In this document: one piece after another, positions 43,965-55,301 of the stretch | How positions within the stretch are numbered: position 1 is the stretch's first letter | Layout: every line of letters begins with the position of its first letter | Source: Alloascoidea africana | Lineage: Eukaryota; Ascomycota; Alloascoideomycetes; Alloascoideales; Alloascoideaceae | Direction of reading: 5' to 3' | Assembly (NCBI GenBank): GCA_030581615.1 | Contig: JAKTTT010000053.1 | Coordinates: 1-64,000 of the forward strand | Length of the DNA stretch: 64,000 bases | The notes under the pieces: model-generated | What the model was told of the DNA's origin: nothing | Seen by the model: the letters and a program-made list of their open reading frames with translations, nothing else | Databases searched by the model: none | Position numbers and translations under genes: made by a program

Positions 43965-45544
43965 ATGGAAGGGACCACAGGGTCTCATGACTCTGAAAAG
44001 GGAGATCAGTGGACGTCAGAAGAGTTGGCGACTCTGAATGTGAACCTGGGCAAGTATCTTGGGCCTGAATACATTTCACAAAGGCCTGCGCCTGGTGGTC
44101 GCGTTCCTTATATCGAAGGAAGAAGAGCTATAGAGCTGGCAAATGACCTGTTTGGATTTAATGGATGGAGATCAGAGGTCAAAGACGTTCAGATAGACTA
44201 TTTTGATGATCACGGTGGATCTGGAAAGTTCGATTTGGGTCTTTCCGCGAACGTTCGCGTTACTCTTAAAGACGGCACATATCACGAAGATATTGGATAT
44301 GGCCACGCGGAAAATGTAAAGTCAAAATTCATGGCTTTTGAAAAGTGCAAGAAGGAGGCAGTCACTGATGGCATGAAGAGAGCACTTCGATGTTTTGGAA
44401 ATGTGTTGGGAAATTGTCTTTATAACCGCGATTTCACAAAAGAGGTTCTCAAGATGAAGATTAAAAAGGTATGCTTATCCAAAAATTGGTCAGTCTATAT
44501 CTCTAACAATACATGTTTTCAGTCAAAATTGAATACTGATGACCTCCATAGACACCCCGATTATACTGAAAAGAAAAAGCTTCTAGAGGGACCAAAAGAA
44601 CCAAAACAGCTTCCTCCACAACCCAGTGGGTCAGAAACCCCCTTGAACACAGATATCAGCAATCAGTCTTCTTCCGCAAAGACTAAAGAAAGCGAAAGCG
44701 AAAGCTCTAAAGATATGACTCCAAAAGTGGCGACTGCTTCGGCTATGCGATCAATAAACATGTCTGACGATGGAATAGACTATGGGTTTCCAAGCGAGGA
44801 CATTTTGGACGCAGAGTTTGATCTGGCAGGAATTGATACTTATGAAGAGGAAATGATAGTTGGAAATGACAAGACAGATGGTACCAATAGCAGATCAAAC
44901 ACGCCATTAGAAGAGCAGCAGCCCAATACAACAAGCAACACTCCAATGACTTCATCCTCAGATGTCATTCTTCCAGTAGAAACTCCAGCAAGGTTTTTCA
45001 ATGCCAGAGCAGCTGGAGCTATACAAAAACAATCCCCAATACCAGCAAATAATCTCTTTAATCCCGGCATTCAAGGCACATCATCAGCTAAATGGAGACT
45101 AGATCAGAGCAAATCAGTTCCCATCAAGAAAGCACAGGTAGAATCCCTCTTGTCATCATCTCAATCACCAAGGAATGGGGCAAATCAGAACCAATCCGCT
45201 GCTTTTAACTCTCCTACCATTGCCAGAAAAGCTGCCTCGCATCTCCGTTCGTCAAACAACAATACCAATGATACTCACGCATCTTCTAATGAGCCAAGAG
45301 CTCTAAGACCAGAACAGAGCTCTGGATCGTCATCCGGTAATTCTGGGGTGAATACTCACCGTGTGCATCCAAGCCGTTTACAGTTCAAGAGACCAAGTAA
45401 CACAAAGTATGTCCGCAATAAGTGCTTTGAAATGCGAGGAAGTACTAACTAAAGTTATCTAGTGGCCAGCTAACAGAAGTGAATGCTTCGAAGTTGAACG
45501 TACAAGACCCAGGTCCCAATTTGAAAAAACAGAAATTTGTATAG
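43965..45544 (+). CDS. RAD52: Homologous recombination mediator Rad52, 3 exons, 489 aa
   Basis: Rad52 anneals single strands and loads Rad51. Exon 1 is 43965-44468, intron 1 44469-44522 (54 nt), exon 2 44523-45406, intron 2 45407-45462 (GTATGT donor, exact TACTAAC branch, CTAG acceptor), exon 3 45463-45544. Residues about 20-170 form the conserved annealing domain: [63 protein letters not shown] and [11 protein letters not shown]. The rest is Ser/Asn/Gln-rich, with [12 protein letters not shown] and a basic end KKQKFV from exon 3. Intron 1 has no stop in frame, so retention would add 18 residues. The promoter shared with NDC1 has CACGTG at 43842-43847. Confidence 0.95.
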
Positions 45545-45706
45545 AAAGAAGAAAGTAAAGATATAGGTGAACTTTTAGGCTGTAGATGGGATGTGTGTTA
45601 CCCTAGTGAGACCCACCGTAGGCTGCTTGGACCATCTTCATCTTTCCCCCAACGCCATCAGTCAACGTGAAGTTGGGCAGCACCAAGCGGAAGGAAAAGG
45701 GGCGAA

Positions 45707-47192
45707 ATGAGAAGGTACGTGTATTTACATGTCCAGTTATTGCGTGTACGATCTAACATGCCCATAGCGAACTGTCCATCCGGCCCATATTGACCAGAAA
45801 AGGGCCCTTCTGTAGCGATGAATTTGAGCCAGGCGATGAAGTCTTGACATTTCTCCACGACTCGAAGGTACTGTAAGTCCACATCGCATTACTTGTTTTC
45901 CTTCTGCACAAATACCGTTTCTCATACTTTTGAAAGGATCATTGGAGCTGGGGGCCTGGGGTGCGAAATACTCAAGAATTTAGCGCTGTCTGGGTTTAAA
46001 GACATACATATCGTGGATATGGACACGATCGATCTGTCAAATCTGAACAGACAGTTTCTATTTCGACCCGAGGATATAGGCAAGTCCAAGGCAGAGGTGG
46101 CGGCAGCTTTTGTCAGAAAACGCGTGAAGGATGTGTCGATTACACCATTCTTTGGCAGAATCCAAGACAAGCCGCCATCGTTCTACAGACAGTTCAGATT
46201 AGTGGTTTGTGGGCTGGACAGTGTGGGAGCCCGTCGATGGATCAATGCGACCCTGGTGAATCTAGTCGACGATGACGATCCAGAATCAATCATCCCTTTA
46301 ATAGACGGTGGAACGGAGGGCTTTCGGGGTCAATCAAGAGTGATCCTTCCCACCATTTCTTCATGCTACGAGTGTTCCTTGGATATTTTAGGGGCCAAAA
46401 AGACTTTTCCTATTTGTACGATCGCCAATACGCCTCGTTTGCCAGAGCACTGTGTTGAATGGGGCAGTCAAATCGAATGGCCTAGAGTCTTCAAAGGTAT
46501 GGTCTACTTTTTTAAGCATCCTGGGGGCCAAGTACTAACGGTGATTCGAAGATACCAAAATTGATGCGGATAATCCCGAGCATATTAACTGGCTCTATCA
46601 GACTGCTCTAAAGCGAGCAAAAGAATTTAACATCACCGGCGTTACTCTCTCCTTCACCCTCGGTGTGGTCAAGAACATCATTCCTTCTATTGCCTCGACA
46701 AATGCTGTGATAGCAGCGTCTTGTTGTAATGAAGCGTTTAAACTAATCACCGCATGCAATCCATCTCTAAACAACTATATGATGTACTCCGGGAACGACT
46801 CGGTCTATGCCTATACATTTGAGCATATGAAAAGAGAGGATTGTCCTGTTTGTGGGACACAGGTAATTGCCTTTAGCACCGACAGGAACTGGACTCTAGA
46901 CGAGTTCATTGAAGACCTATCTTCAAGCCAAGAGATGTAAGTGTCCAAACTGTCTCAAAGACCAAAAATGTTTTGGTTTACTAACACCCTGTTACTCTCC
47001 AGTCGTCTGAGTAATCCATCCTTGAAGACAGCCCGTAAAAGCTTGTATATGAAAGCTCCTCCGACGCTTGAGGAAGCGACAAGGCCAAATCTGGTCAAGC
47101 TTATGGAAGAGCTGGTCGAAGAAGGAGAAGAGATTACGGTCACCGACGAGACTCTGCCAATGTCGCTTCGCATCAAACTTCGCTATAGATAA
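45707..47192 (+). CDS. UBA3: NEDD8-activating enzyme E1 catalytic subunit Uba3, 5 exons, 415 aa
   Basis: Catalytic half of the E1 that activates Rub1/NEDD8 for cullin modification. Exons: 45707-45714, 45768-45872, 45937-46496, 46552-46936, 47003-47192; introns of 53, 64, 55 and 66 nt, the third with an exact TACTAAC. Exon 2 gives [18 protein letters not shown]. Exon 3 gives the ATP site [35 protein letters not shown] and the catalytic cysteine in [16 protein letters not shown]. Zinc pairs are SCYEC (exon 3) and CPVC (exon 4). The C terminus adds a ubiquitin-fold-like domain ([18 protein letters not shown]) that the 299-aa S. cerevisiae protein lacks. The first exon is only 8 nt (MRS...), chosen for its fitting phase and GTACGT donor; it is the least certain part. 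Confidence 0.9.
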
Positions 47193-47380
47193 TGTAAAAG
47201 CAAAAATACTTTTCAATGCATCCTGATATTACGCTAAAAAAAAAAGATGAAGATCTAGGAAAACTGCGAGAAAGGAGATTGCCGCATGGGCCGGGTCATG
47301 TGATCTGCGATTTCACAACTATATTAATGTCCTTCCCCGGCCGTCTTTCTTTTCTCTGGCCTGGAGCTTAGAGAACGATC

Positions 47381-48997
47381 ATGGGTGAAAGAGTATCTAG
47401 TAAGAGTTTGGAGAATTATGAGCAGTCAAATGGAGAGCCCAACTCGCTTGCAAACGGAGGTCAGGACAGCGGGATCAATGTAAGTTTTTGAAGTCATTTT
47501 TCCCCAACCTTCGTCATAAACACTGACTAAAACTCTCAGACTCAGAAAACAAGTTTTCCAAAAGTCTCCTCAAATTCGGATATAGAAGAAGAACATGCTT
47601 TAGGATCTCCGTTAAGAATAGAATCATCAGTCAACATTTCGAGTCTGAACCAGTTTTCTCCCGGCCCTAGCTCTGGCTCAATCACAGACACCCAGTATGA
47701 TCATAGAGAACCCATAGATTACGAAATTGACAGCGATATTGCGAGCGTTGATGCGCCATTGTTATCCCAGGACCCACATAACCTATTCGCCAAAAGAAAT
47801 TCCGAAAGAGCAAGGACTTTTATCTCTGCATTCGAAGCACAGAAAGCAAAGTTCTCTTATTTCTACATCCATCATATTCAAGACAATGTGGGACTGTTAC
47901 TCGTTTTAATCAGTCAATTTTTCAATGCCGTTATGGTTACAACTTGTAAAGTATTGGAGGAGGATAAAGATTTCAAAGACCCTATTCATCCGTTGCAAAT
48001 CCTCTTCGTGAGACAGACATTAACATACGCAGCATGCCTTGTGTACATGTACTGGGCGGGAATACCCGATTTTCTACTAGGACCCAAACCTTTGAGAAAG
48101 TTATTGGCGCTCCGGGGCTTTGCCGGGTTTTTTGGGGTTTTCGGGCTATACTATTCTGTCAAATATCTCTCTGTGAGCGATGCGGTTGTAATTGGATTTT
48201 TAATGCCGTTATGGGCCTCAATCATGGCATTCGTGATTCTTCGAGAACGGTTTAGCGTTGTTGAAGGTACTGGAGCCTTGGTTTCTTTGGGTGGAGTGAT
48301 GCTAATTGCAAGACCCTCCTTCATTTTTGGAAATTCTAATGGCAGTGATGATCATAACGGCGTAACAGAAAAACAGAGAGTTGTCGCTACTTTAGTAGGA
48401 CTTTTGGGCGTTTTTGGAGGTGGAATTGCCCTCTGTGTCATCAGATGGATTGGAAAACGAGCGCATCCTCTCATTTCGGTTTCTTATTTTTCACTATGGT
48501 GTGTAATTGTATCAACGGCTGGGCTATTGGTTCTTCCAGGATTGGGCTTTGTGCTGCCCCATACAAGAAAACACTGGACATTATTCTTGTTTATTGGAGT
48601 TTCTGGATTTCTGATGCAGTTTTGCCTAACTGCAGGATTACAGAGAGAAAGACCTAGTCGTGTGACGCCAGTTTACTACAGCCAGGTGGTTTTCGCTCTT
48701 CTCTTTGACTTTGTACTATGGGATAAGCTACCTGGATTGCTAAGCTTATTAGGAACCATCATTATAGTTGGGAGCTCCGGGGTTGTGGCTTACTATAAGC
48801 CAAAACCAGAGGCAATAGGAGCGAATCAGACACCAGCAAACGATGTCGAATCTTTATTGACCAGGAGAGAATCCATTGAAGACTTTGATGCTTCATCGCC
48901 TACTCAAGAGCGTGTTTCTGCGGCGAATGGGCAGACAGTTGTAGAACAATATGAACTACCCGAGTCACCTACCAGTTTGAAAGCTCAATCAAGGTGA
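47381..48997 (+). CDS. EamA/DMT-family multipass membrane transporter, 2 exons, 518 aa
   Basis: Drug/metabolite-transporter-type protein resembling the uncharacterised S. cerevisiae YMR253C/YPL264C group. Exon 1 is 47381-47479, the intron 47480-47539 (GTAAGT donor, TGACTAAA branch, CTCAG acceptor), exon 2 47540-48997. Residues 1-160 are hydrophilic and Ser-rich with an acidic stretch (EIDSDIASVDAPLL). About ten membrane helices follow in two EamA repeats, including FVRQTLTYAACLVYM, FGVFGLYYSVKYLSVSDAVVIGFLMPLW and GLQRERPSRVTPVYYSQVVFALL. A second in-frame CAG acceptor lies 6 nt downstream, so two near-identical proteins are possible. Substrate and membrane are unknown. Confidence 0.88.
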
Positions 48998-49721
48998 TTT
49001 CTTAAAACTCTTCATTTCACTTACAGAATTTTTTAGTTTATCATTATTTTTTTTCCCCTTTTTTTTACAAACTGAAAGGGACAAAGACGGCATATTCAAT
49101 GTTACGGGTTTGAATGGAGAATGGCAATTATAGAATGAAATAGGAAGGCGTACCATAGATCATCCGAATAAAAACGGTCAATACACTCTGATTTAGGTCT
49201 GCCTTTTTAAGATGACACGCCAGTTGGCAGATAGACGGCCAAGATAACGGTTGACCAGGTGCTCCAGTGGTTTTTCATTCCTGATGATGAGGGAGTGCGC
49301 TGGTGTGAAGATTCTGCTTGTCGATTCCATATCTTTGAAACGTTTGCCCATCACGCACCCCACAGAGCCCTTTTAACAATTTAAGAGCAATCTGAGGCAA
49401 ATGCCAGGCAATACTGGAAAGATTCAGGTATTTGAGGAGCCCATGAGATGAAAGACGGTGTTGGTCACATGTCGCCTGAATAATATAGTGGTGTTACTCA
49501 GTATCTTCCAGAACAAAAAATCCTCCTTGTCTGCACAGCTCTTCAGCAAAAGTCTTAATTAGTTAAATTTCACCTTCCTTCCTGTTTTTTGAATTTTTGT
49601 TCCAGTACCCTTCACTTAGACACTTGACAGCGGGAGGTTGAAACGGTGTTTCAAAAGCGTTGGATACAAGTTGCTCTAGCTTAGAGAGGATCTGACCCTC
49701 TATATTGTATTTACACTGTGA
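48998..49721. other. Intergenic region upstream of second M16 protease
   Basis: 724 bp of ordinary A/T-rich sequence with a T run near 49045. No gene is recognised. Confidence 0.5.
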
Positions 49722-52700
49722 ATGCTTTCGGCACCATTCAGAACTTCAATCAGCCAAGCAAGTGCTTCATTTTTTCAGCATGGTGGCGCTCACCTGTTAC
49801 TCGTAAGGGCCACAATCGCTGGTCGGTCAACTACTTCGCTGGGCAGGATATCTTCAACGCTTTCCAATTTTCATATCCTAGCACCTCCGCCAAGGTACAG
49901 AATACAATGCGATTATCCTTCCCCTTTGGCAAGAGCTAGAGATAGAACAAATCTGAAATTAGGCACTCTGTCTGCTTACACTGGGATTCCACACTCGGTG
50001 CCCATGGAATCGTTTGGTCCCAAGCATTCTACTGTTGTAAGACCATTCACCTCTGGAGGTAGGCGAAGAAGAACACTGGGATTGGGTTTAAGGTTCAAGC
50101 ATGCTTTTTTGACTCTAGTCTAACTATTTTAACCGTAGTGGAACACTGTTTCAAATCATCGTCAAGTTCAATATATAAGGCACAGGCAGAAGCTGTCAAG
50201 AAAGACAACTATCAGTATTTAGAGCGGCACTATGATTCTCAGAAAATTCAACTTATTACAAATGAGGTTCAACACCCTCTTCGTGATCATCGAAGCTACA
50301 GAGTTATTCGACTTGCAAATGACATGGAGGTATTTTTAATAAATGACCCAGAAGCTGAAAAGGCATCTGCCTCTCTTAGCGTGAGAGTTGGGTCTTTTGA
50401 TGACCCTGTTGATATTCCTGGATTGGCTCATTTTTGCGAACATCTCTTGTTTATGGGGACCATGAAATACCCAAATGAAGACGAATACAACCAATACCTT
50501 TCAAGACATAACGGAACTGCAAACGCATTCACCTCTACAGATGAGACCAATTATTACTTTGACGTTGGGAAAGATCATCTTGAAGGCGCTTTGGACAGAT
50601 TTTCTCAGTTCTTCATAAACCCTTTGTTTCTAGATACCTGTCAAGGACGTGAGCTACAGGCAATTGAATCAGAAAATAACAAAAACTTGAAAAGTGATTA
50701 CTGGCGATTACACCAACTTGAAAAATCGCTTTCAAACCCAAGGCATCCTTACTCCAAGTTCACAACAGGAAATCAATCCACTTTGGAAGAGGAACCTCAT
50801 AGGAAGGGAATTGACATTCATCAGAGTCTAATTTCATTCTACAAGACCAAATACTCATCCAATATCATGAAACTGGTAGTTTTAGGACAAGAAAGCCTTG
50901 ATGAATTGCAAAATATGGTAATTAGAATGTTTTCTCAAGTGGAAAATCGTTTTATACCTGAGCCTGGCTACTCATACATCCACGCTCTCTCCAGTCCACT
51001 TCTTGAGAAAGTCACAATGGTGAAACCGCTGATGCAAAGGAGAACATTGTCCTTAATGTTTCCAATTCAGGACCAAATGCAAAATTGGGAGGCGAGACCC
51101 GCGGATTACTATTCTCATCTGCTTGGCCATGAAGGAGCAGGATCTTTACTACAATACTTTAAATCCAAAGGATGGGCAACATCTCTTTCTGCAAGCGTAT
51201 CTCATATATGCAGAGGCTCTGACAAATTCTCCATCAATTTGGATCTTACGTTGAGCGGATTAGGACATTATGAAGACATCGTCGTATCGGTCTTCAAGTA
51301 CTTGTCCATGCTAGAAAGAATAGGCCCACAAGAGCATATTTACAACGAAATGAAGCATGCTTCTCTAGCAGATTTCCAATTCAAGTCAAGGAAAGGTCCA
51401 TTGGAAACCACCTCGAGATTGTCAAGTTTGTTGCAACAGAATGAAATTCCCAGAAACAAGTCTCTTAGCGTCTCATTGTATCGAAAGTTTGACAAAGACA
51501 TGATTGCCAATTTTCTCACACAGCTCAACACACAAAATTTCGGAGTCCAGCTTGTGTCGCAGGAGTTTGAAGGGCTAGATGAGGTTGAAAAATGGTACAA
51601 TACAAGTTATAAACAGATCCCATTTAGTGATAGACTTTTGAACCAGCTTCACGAGGAAGCAGATTTATCCACAGAATTATCTCAATTTCATCTTCCAAGA
51701 GAAAATAAGTACATTACACAAGACCTATCAGTGAAGAGAGAACGCATGAGTGAGCGCCCTTTGAAAAGACCTATTCTTCTGAAGGAAAATGAGAACGGCA
51801 GATTGTGGTTTAAGCAAGATGACACGTTTCTGGTTCCAAAGGGATACCTTGGACTAAGCTTGAGAAACCCCTCTTTGCAATTATCACCTGCAATGTCAGC
51901 CAAGTCCGCGCTTTTTGCTGATTTGGTGGAAGATGCCTTGGATGAAATCAAGTACGAAGCAGATTTGGGTGGGCTATCGTTTTCATTGAGTCCTTCATTT
52001 GACGGATTTCATTTGAAACTGTTTGGTTATAATGAGAAAATGAAACCGCTGATTCAGCAAATTTTGGTCAAAATGAAAACTCTTACTGTGCAAAAAGATA
52101 GATTTTATCTTCTCAAGGATAGACTATTACAGTGTTATGAGAATTTTTCACTGACCTCACCTTACAATCAAATTGGGCATTACTCACACTGTTTATTGAA
52201 TGAGAGGACATGGACCTGTGAGGAAAAGACAACAGCACTAAAGTCTGTCACTTTTGAAGACATGGTGGACTTTGCACAAACTGCTTTTGACAGTGTTGAT
52301 TACGATTTTCTTGTTTTTGGAAATTTCGTCGAAAGGGAAGCCTTTGAATTCCAGAGTTTCTTGAAGAACACACTTCATTCAATGCCTCTTTCACCTACTC
52401 AACAAGTCTTGGGAAGGTCATATGTATTGGCCCAAGGTGACGAGTACCATGTAGATATGACGACCAAAAACAAGAATGAGATAAATTCTTGCGTGGATTA
52501 TTTTATCCAAATCGGCGATCGAAGGGACGAAAAGAAGCGGGCATTATTGGCGCTGACAACTCTTATCAGTGATTCACTTGCATTTGATGAATTGCGAAGT
52601 AAAGAACAGTTAGGATATGTTGTTTTCACCAGTTTCAAAACCACGAGAACCACAATGGGACTCCGAATTCTTGTACAGGGAGAGCTACCCACTTCATACG

Positions 52701-53386
52701 TTGAAGCAAGAATAGACAGGTTTCTGGAGCATTTTGAAAAACATTTGAGAAAGATGACCGATGCAGAGTTTAAACTCTATGTTGATTCAATCATTGAAGC
52801 CAAATTAGAAGAATTCACCTCTCTGAGTGAAGAAGGCGATCATTATTGGAACAGAATAATATCGGGCTTTTTCGACTTTGACACCGATCTCATTGACATC
52901 AAGAATCTTAGACGCACCTCTCGAAGAGAACTGCTACGTTTTTACCTGCAGCACTTGTCTCCACAGTCTCCATCTAGAGCCAAACTTGTGGTACATCTCA
53001 GCAGTGGGAAATGTGAAACTGGGAAACAGTCTGTTGGCAAGATTGTTGAATCCTCAGTGAAGAACAACTTACTTCTCAAGAACATTACAGTGTCAAGTGG
53101 AATCATAAAATCTATTGTTGAAAGACACCCAAATGCGATTGAAAGTATCAATGAAATATTGTCCGAGCTACGTGTTTTTCTACTGTTCACAATTGGAAAG
53201 AAGGCCGTTGGAGTAATCCCAGAAATTGTGCCTTCGATATTAGGCCAATTGGACCAAAAATATCTAAAACTATACCCTGGTGGTAAGTCGATTAAGAATA
53301 TCACCAAGTTTAAATCTGCTCTTCCCCTGACAGCTGCTCCTGTGCCAATGCTCGACGAAGACGACTATATGAAAGCTGAATATTAA
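49722..53386 (+). CDS. Second insulin-degrading-enzyme-type M16A protease, probable mitochondrial presequence, 2 exons, 1194 aa
   Basis: Exon 1 is 49722-50058, the intron 50059-50138 (GTAGGC donor, TCTAACTA branch, CGTAG acceptor), exon 2 50139-53386; the join is in phase. Exon 1 encodes about 112 residues whose first 60 contain no Asp or Glu and many Arg, Ser and Ala (MLSAPFRTSISQASASFF), a strong mitochondrial-presequence pattern. The insulysin body has HFCEH at 210-214 (zinc His, catalytic Glu213) and Glu291 in ESENNKN, with the same 81-residue spacing as the paralogue at 12317. RSKEQLGYVVF is present near 870-890. Matrix peptide degradation is inferred from the presequence. Exon 2 alone has no ATG near its start, which supports the upstream exon. 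It is closer to Ste23 than to Axl1. Confidence 0.85.
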
Positions 53387-53510
53387 TGGGCCATTATGTG
53401 TATATAGCTTGCTATTCCTTTTGCTTTGGCATGGTCATGTGTTATGAATATAGTGTTTACTTTTTTTTTTTCTTTAACTCTAGATCCCATTAGTTGTTTA
53501 TGAACCACTC

Positions 53511-54444
53511 TTAATTCTGAATGTGCTTTGCTTTGAATTCGTTGACATCAGCCTCAACAGCAGTAGAGAAAGTTTTAGGATCAGAAGCAAAAGCCGCGAG
53601 ATAATCTGTTTCCAGCTCATGGACCTGTCCTCCAAGTATGATTAGAGAGTGAAGAGGAGCACCAGAATCGTAATTCTCCAATTCTCCAAGAGTCGCTGCA
53701 AAAAACTTTTGAGTGGGAGAACCTAGACGGGAAACAGCGACGCAGGGCGTCTCAGAGGTGTATGCTTTTTCATTCCTGTTATTTTCAACCTCTAGCAATT
53801 GCGATGCAGCCGTTGCGATATCCATATATCTTGGTGGTTCGTAAATCTTCCGGCCTCTTGCTAGATTTTCAATGCTTTGCTCTTTAACTTTAATGTCCAA
53901 CAGCACCAAGGTATGCAGTCCAATATTTCGATTTTCCTGGATCTTGTGGTAGAAACTGTCTGGTCTCCATGAGTCTGTAAAGAAAACGAGCGAAACAGTT
54001 TGTCCAAAGTTATACAACTGTAATCCACATGCCCCTACCGCATTCATAACAGAAGCATTGTGGATTGTCTCCACCGCAATGTTCAATTCTCGTGCCCTTA
54101 GTGCTAGATCAGTATGAGTCGTTGCACCAAATGGGTCTCCAACAACCAAAAACGCAACATCAATTGAGTCTGCACCTTCCAAGATCTGATCACTCCCGCT
54201 CTCTACCAGCTCCCTATCTGCAAGCAAAACTTCTCTTCCGTAGAATTTTTCCTATGTTTTGCGTGTTAATGATATGAAGGTTGTATGCAATCATTGTGCA
54301 ACTTACCAATGACTCTTTGCTTGCAGCCATTAGAATACTCGTGTACCCTTCTAAATATACCCGTGCACATTTCTTCACAATCTCAAGCCCCCTAACACTG
54401 ATATCGCTTTCATAAGAAAGGCCAAGGCCTATTAGGTACAACAT
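53511..54444 (-). CDS. DPH5: Diphthine synthase (diphthamide methyltransferase), 2 exons, 292 aa
   Basis: Methylates the diphthamide precursor on eEF2 (histidine modified in the toxin-target pathway). Exon 1 is 54307-54444, the intron 54252-54306 (GTAAGT donor, CATTAAC branch, CATAG acceptor; 55 nt), exon 2 53511-54251. Highly conserved start [21 protein letters not shown], then [52 protein letters not shown] and [16 protein letters not shown], all diagnostic of the SAM-binding tetrapyrrole-methylase fold. The length is close to the 300-aa yeast protein. Confidence 0.97.
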
Positions 54445-55301
54445 TTTGGGTTTCAGACTCGAGCTTCACTTTTCACATCTTTCCAATCGTGGTCTCGAAA
54501 TTTTCCATCATGATAAACTATTACCCGCCTTTTCCGAGGTGATATGATCTGCTTTCGGAAACTTGAATTTTGTATAGATTTAGCATCTATCTATTATAGA
54601 TAGTCTTAACCATTCAAGTTGGCTACAAAAAGCAAAAAATGTTTTAGTCAACGTTTTAAGCTGTTATGATCAGTAGTCAATTCATTAAGCGCTTCTGTTA
54701 CTCTTCGAAGACGACCAACTATACAGGGTAACCGTTTAACCAGCATTTCCTCCACACAATCCTGAATCTCTGAAGTTACCCAACAGGGGACGTGAAAATT
54801 GTGCTTTATCTTTCTATTGGAATCTCTCAGTGATTTATCTCCCAGTCAGAATACATTCTTAGACTCTGTCTCGAACAAAACGGCGCAACTCTCTGGTCAA
54901 GTGATCACGAGCGGTCAGTCGCCCAACACCGGAACAGCGAAAAGGCTCGCATCTGGCATCCAAAGTAAAGTAGACAGGAACGTATCCTGATGGAAGTTTC
55001 TTTAAAAATACTTTTGTATTACAGGATCCTAACTAAACAACCCTGATGGAAGTTGATTAAATCAAAAGAGGTTGAATATGCTGGTTACCCGGCTCTTAAA
55101 TTCTGGTAATATCACATGATAATAGAATCCTAATTGGGCAGTATGTAAACATCAGGTCGTCTTACCCACTGGAGATTTCATGACCAAACAAGAAAGATCA
55201 GACCGATTTAGCATTGGAACCAGCAGCGATAACGTTCTATTTTCCGTTTGTACTCTTGTAAACTTACTGTTAGGAGCACAGCACAACACATAAGGAAAAT
55301 A
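54445..55301. other. Divergent intergenic region (DPH5 / securin candidate)
   Basis: 857 bp. A small open frame at 54799-54990 has no family similarity. No clear MCB (ACGCGT) box was found ahead of the securin candidate. Nothing else is recognised. Confidence 0.5.
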
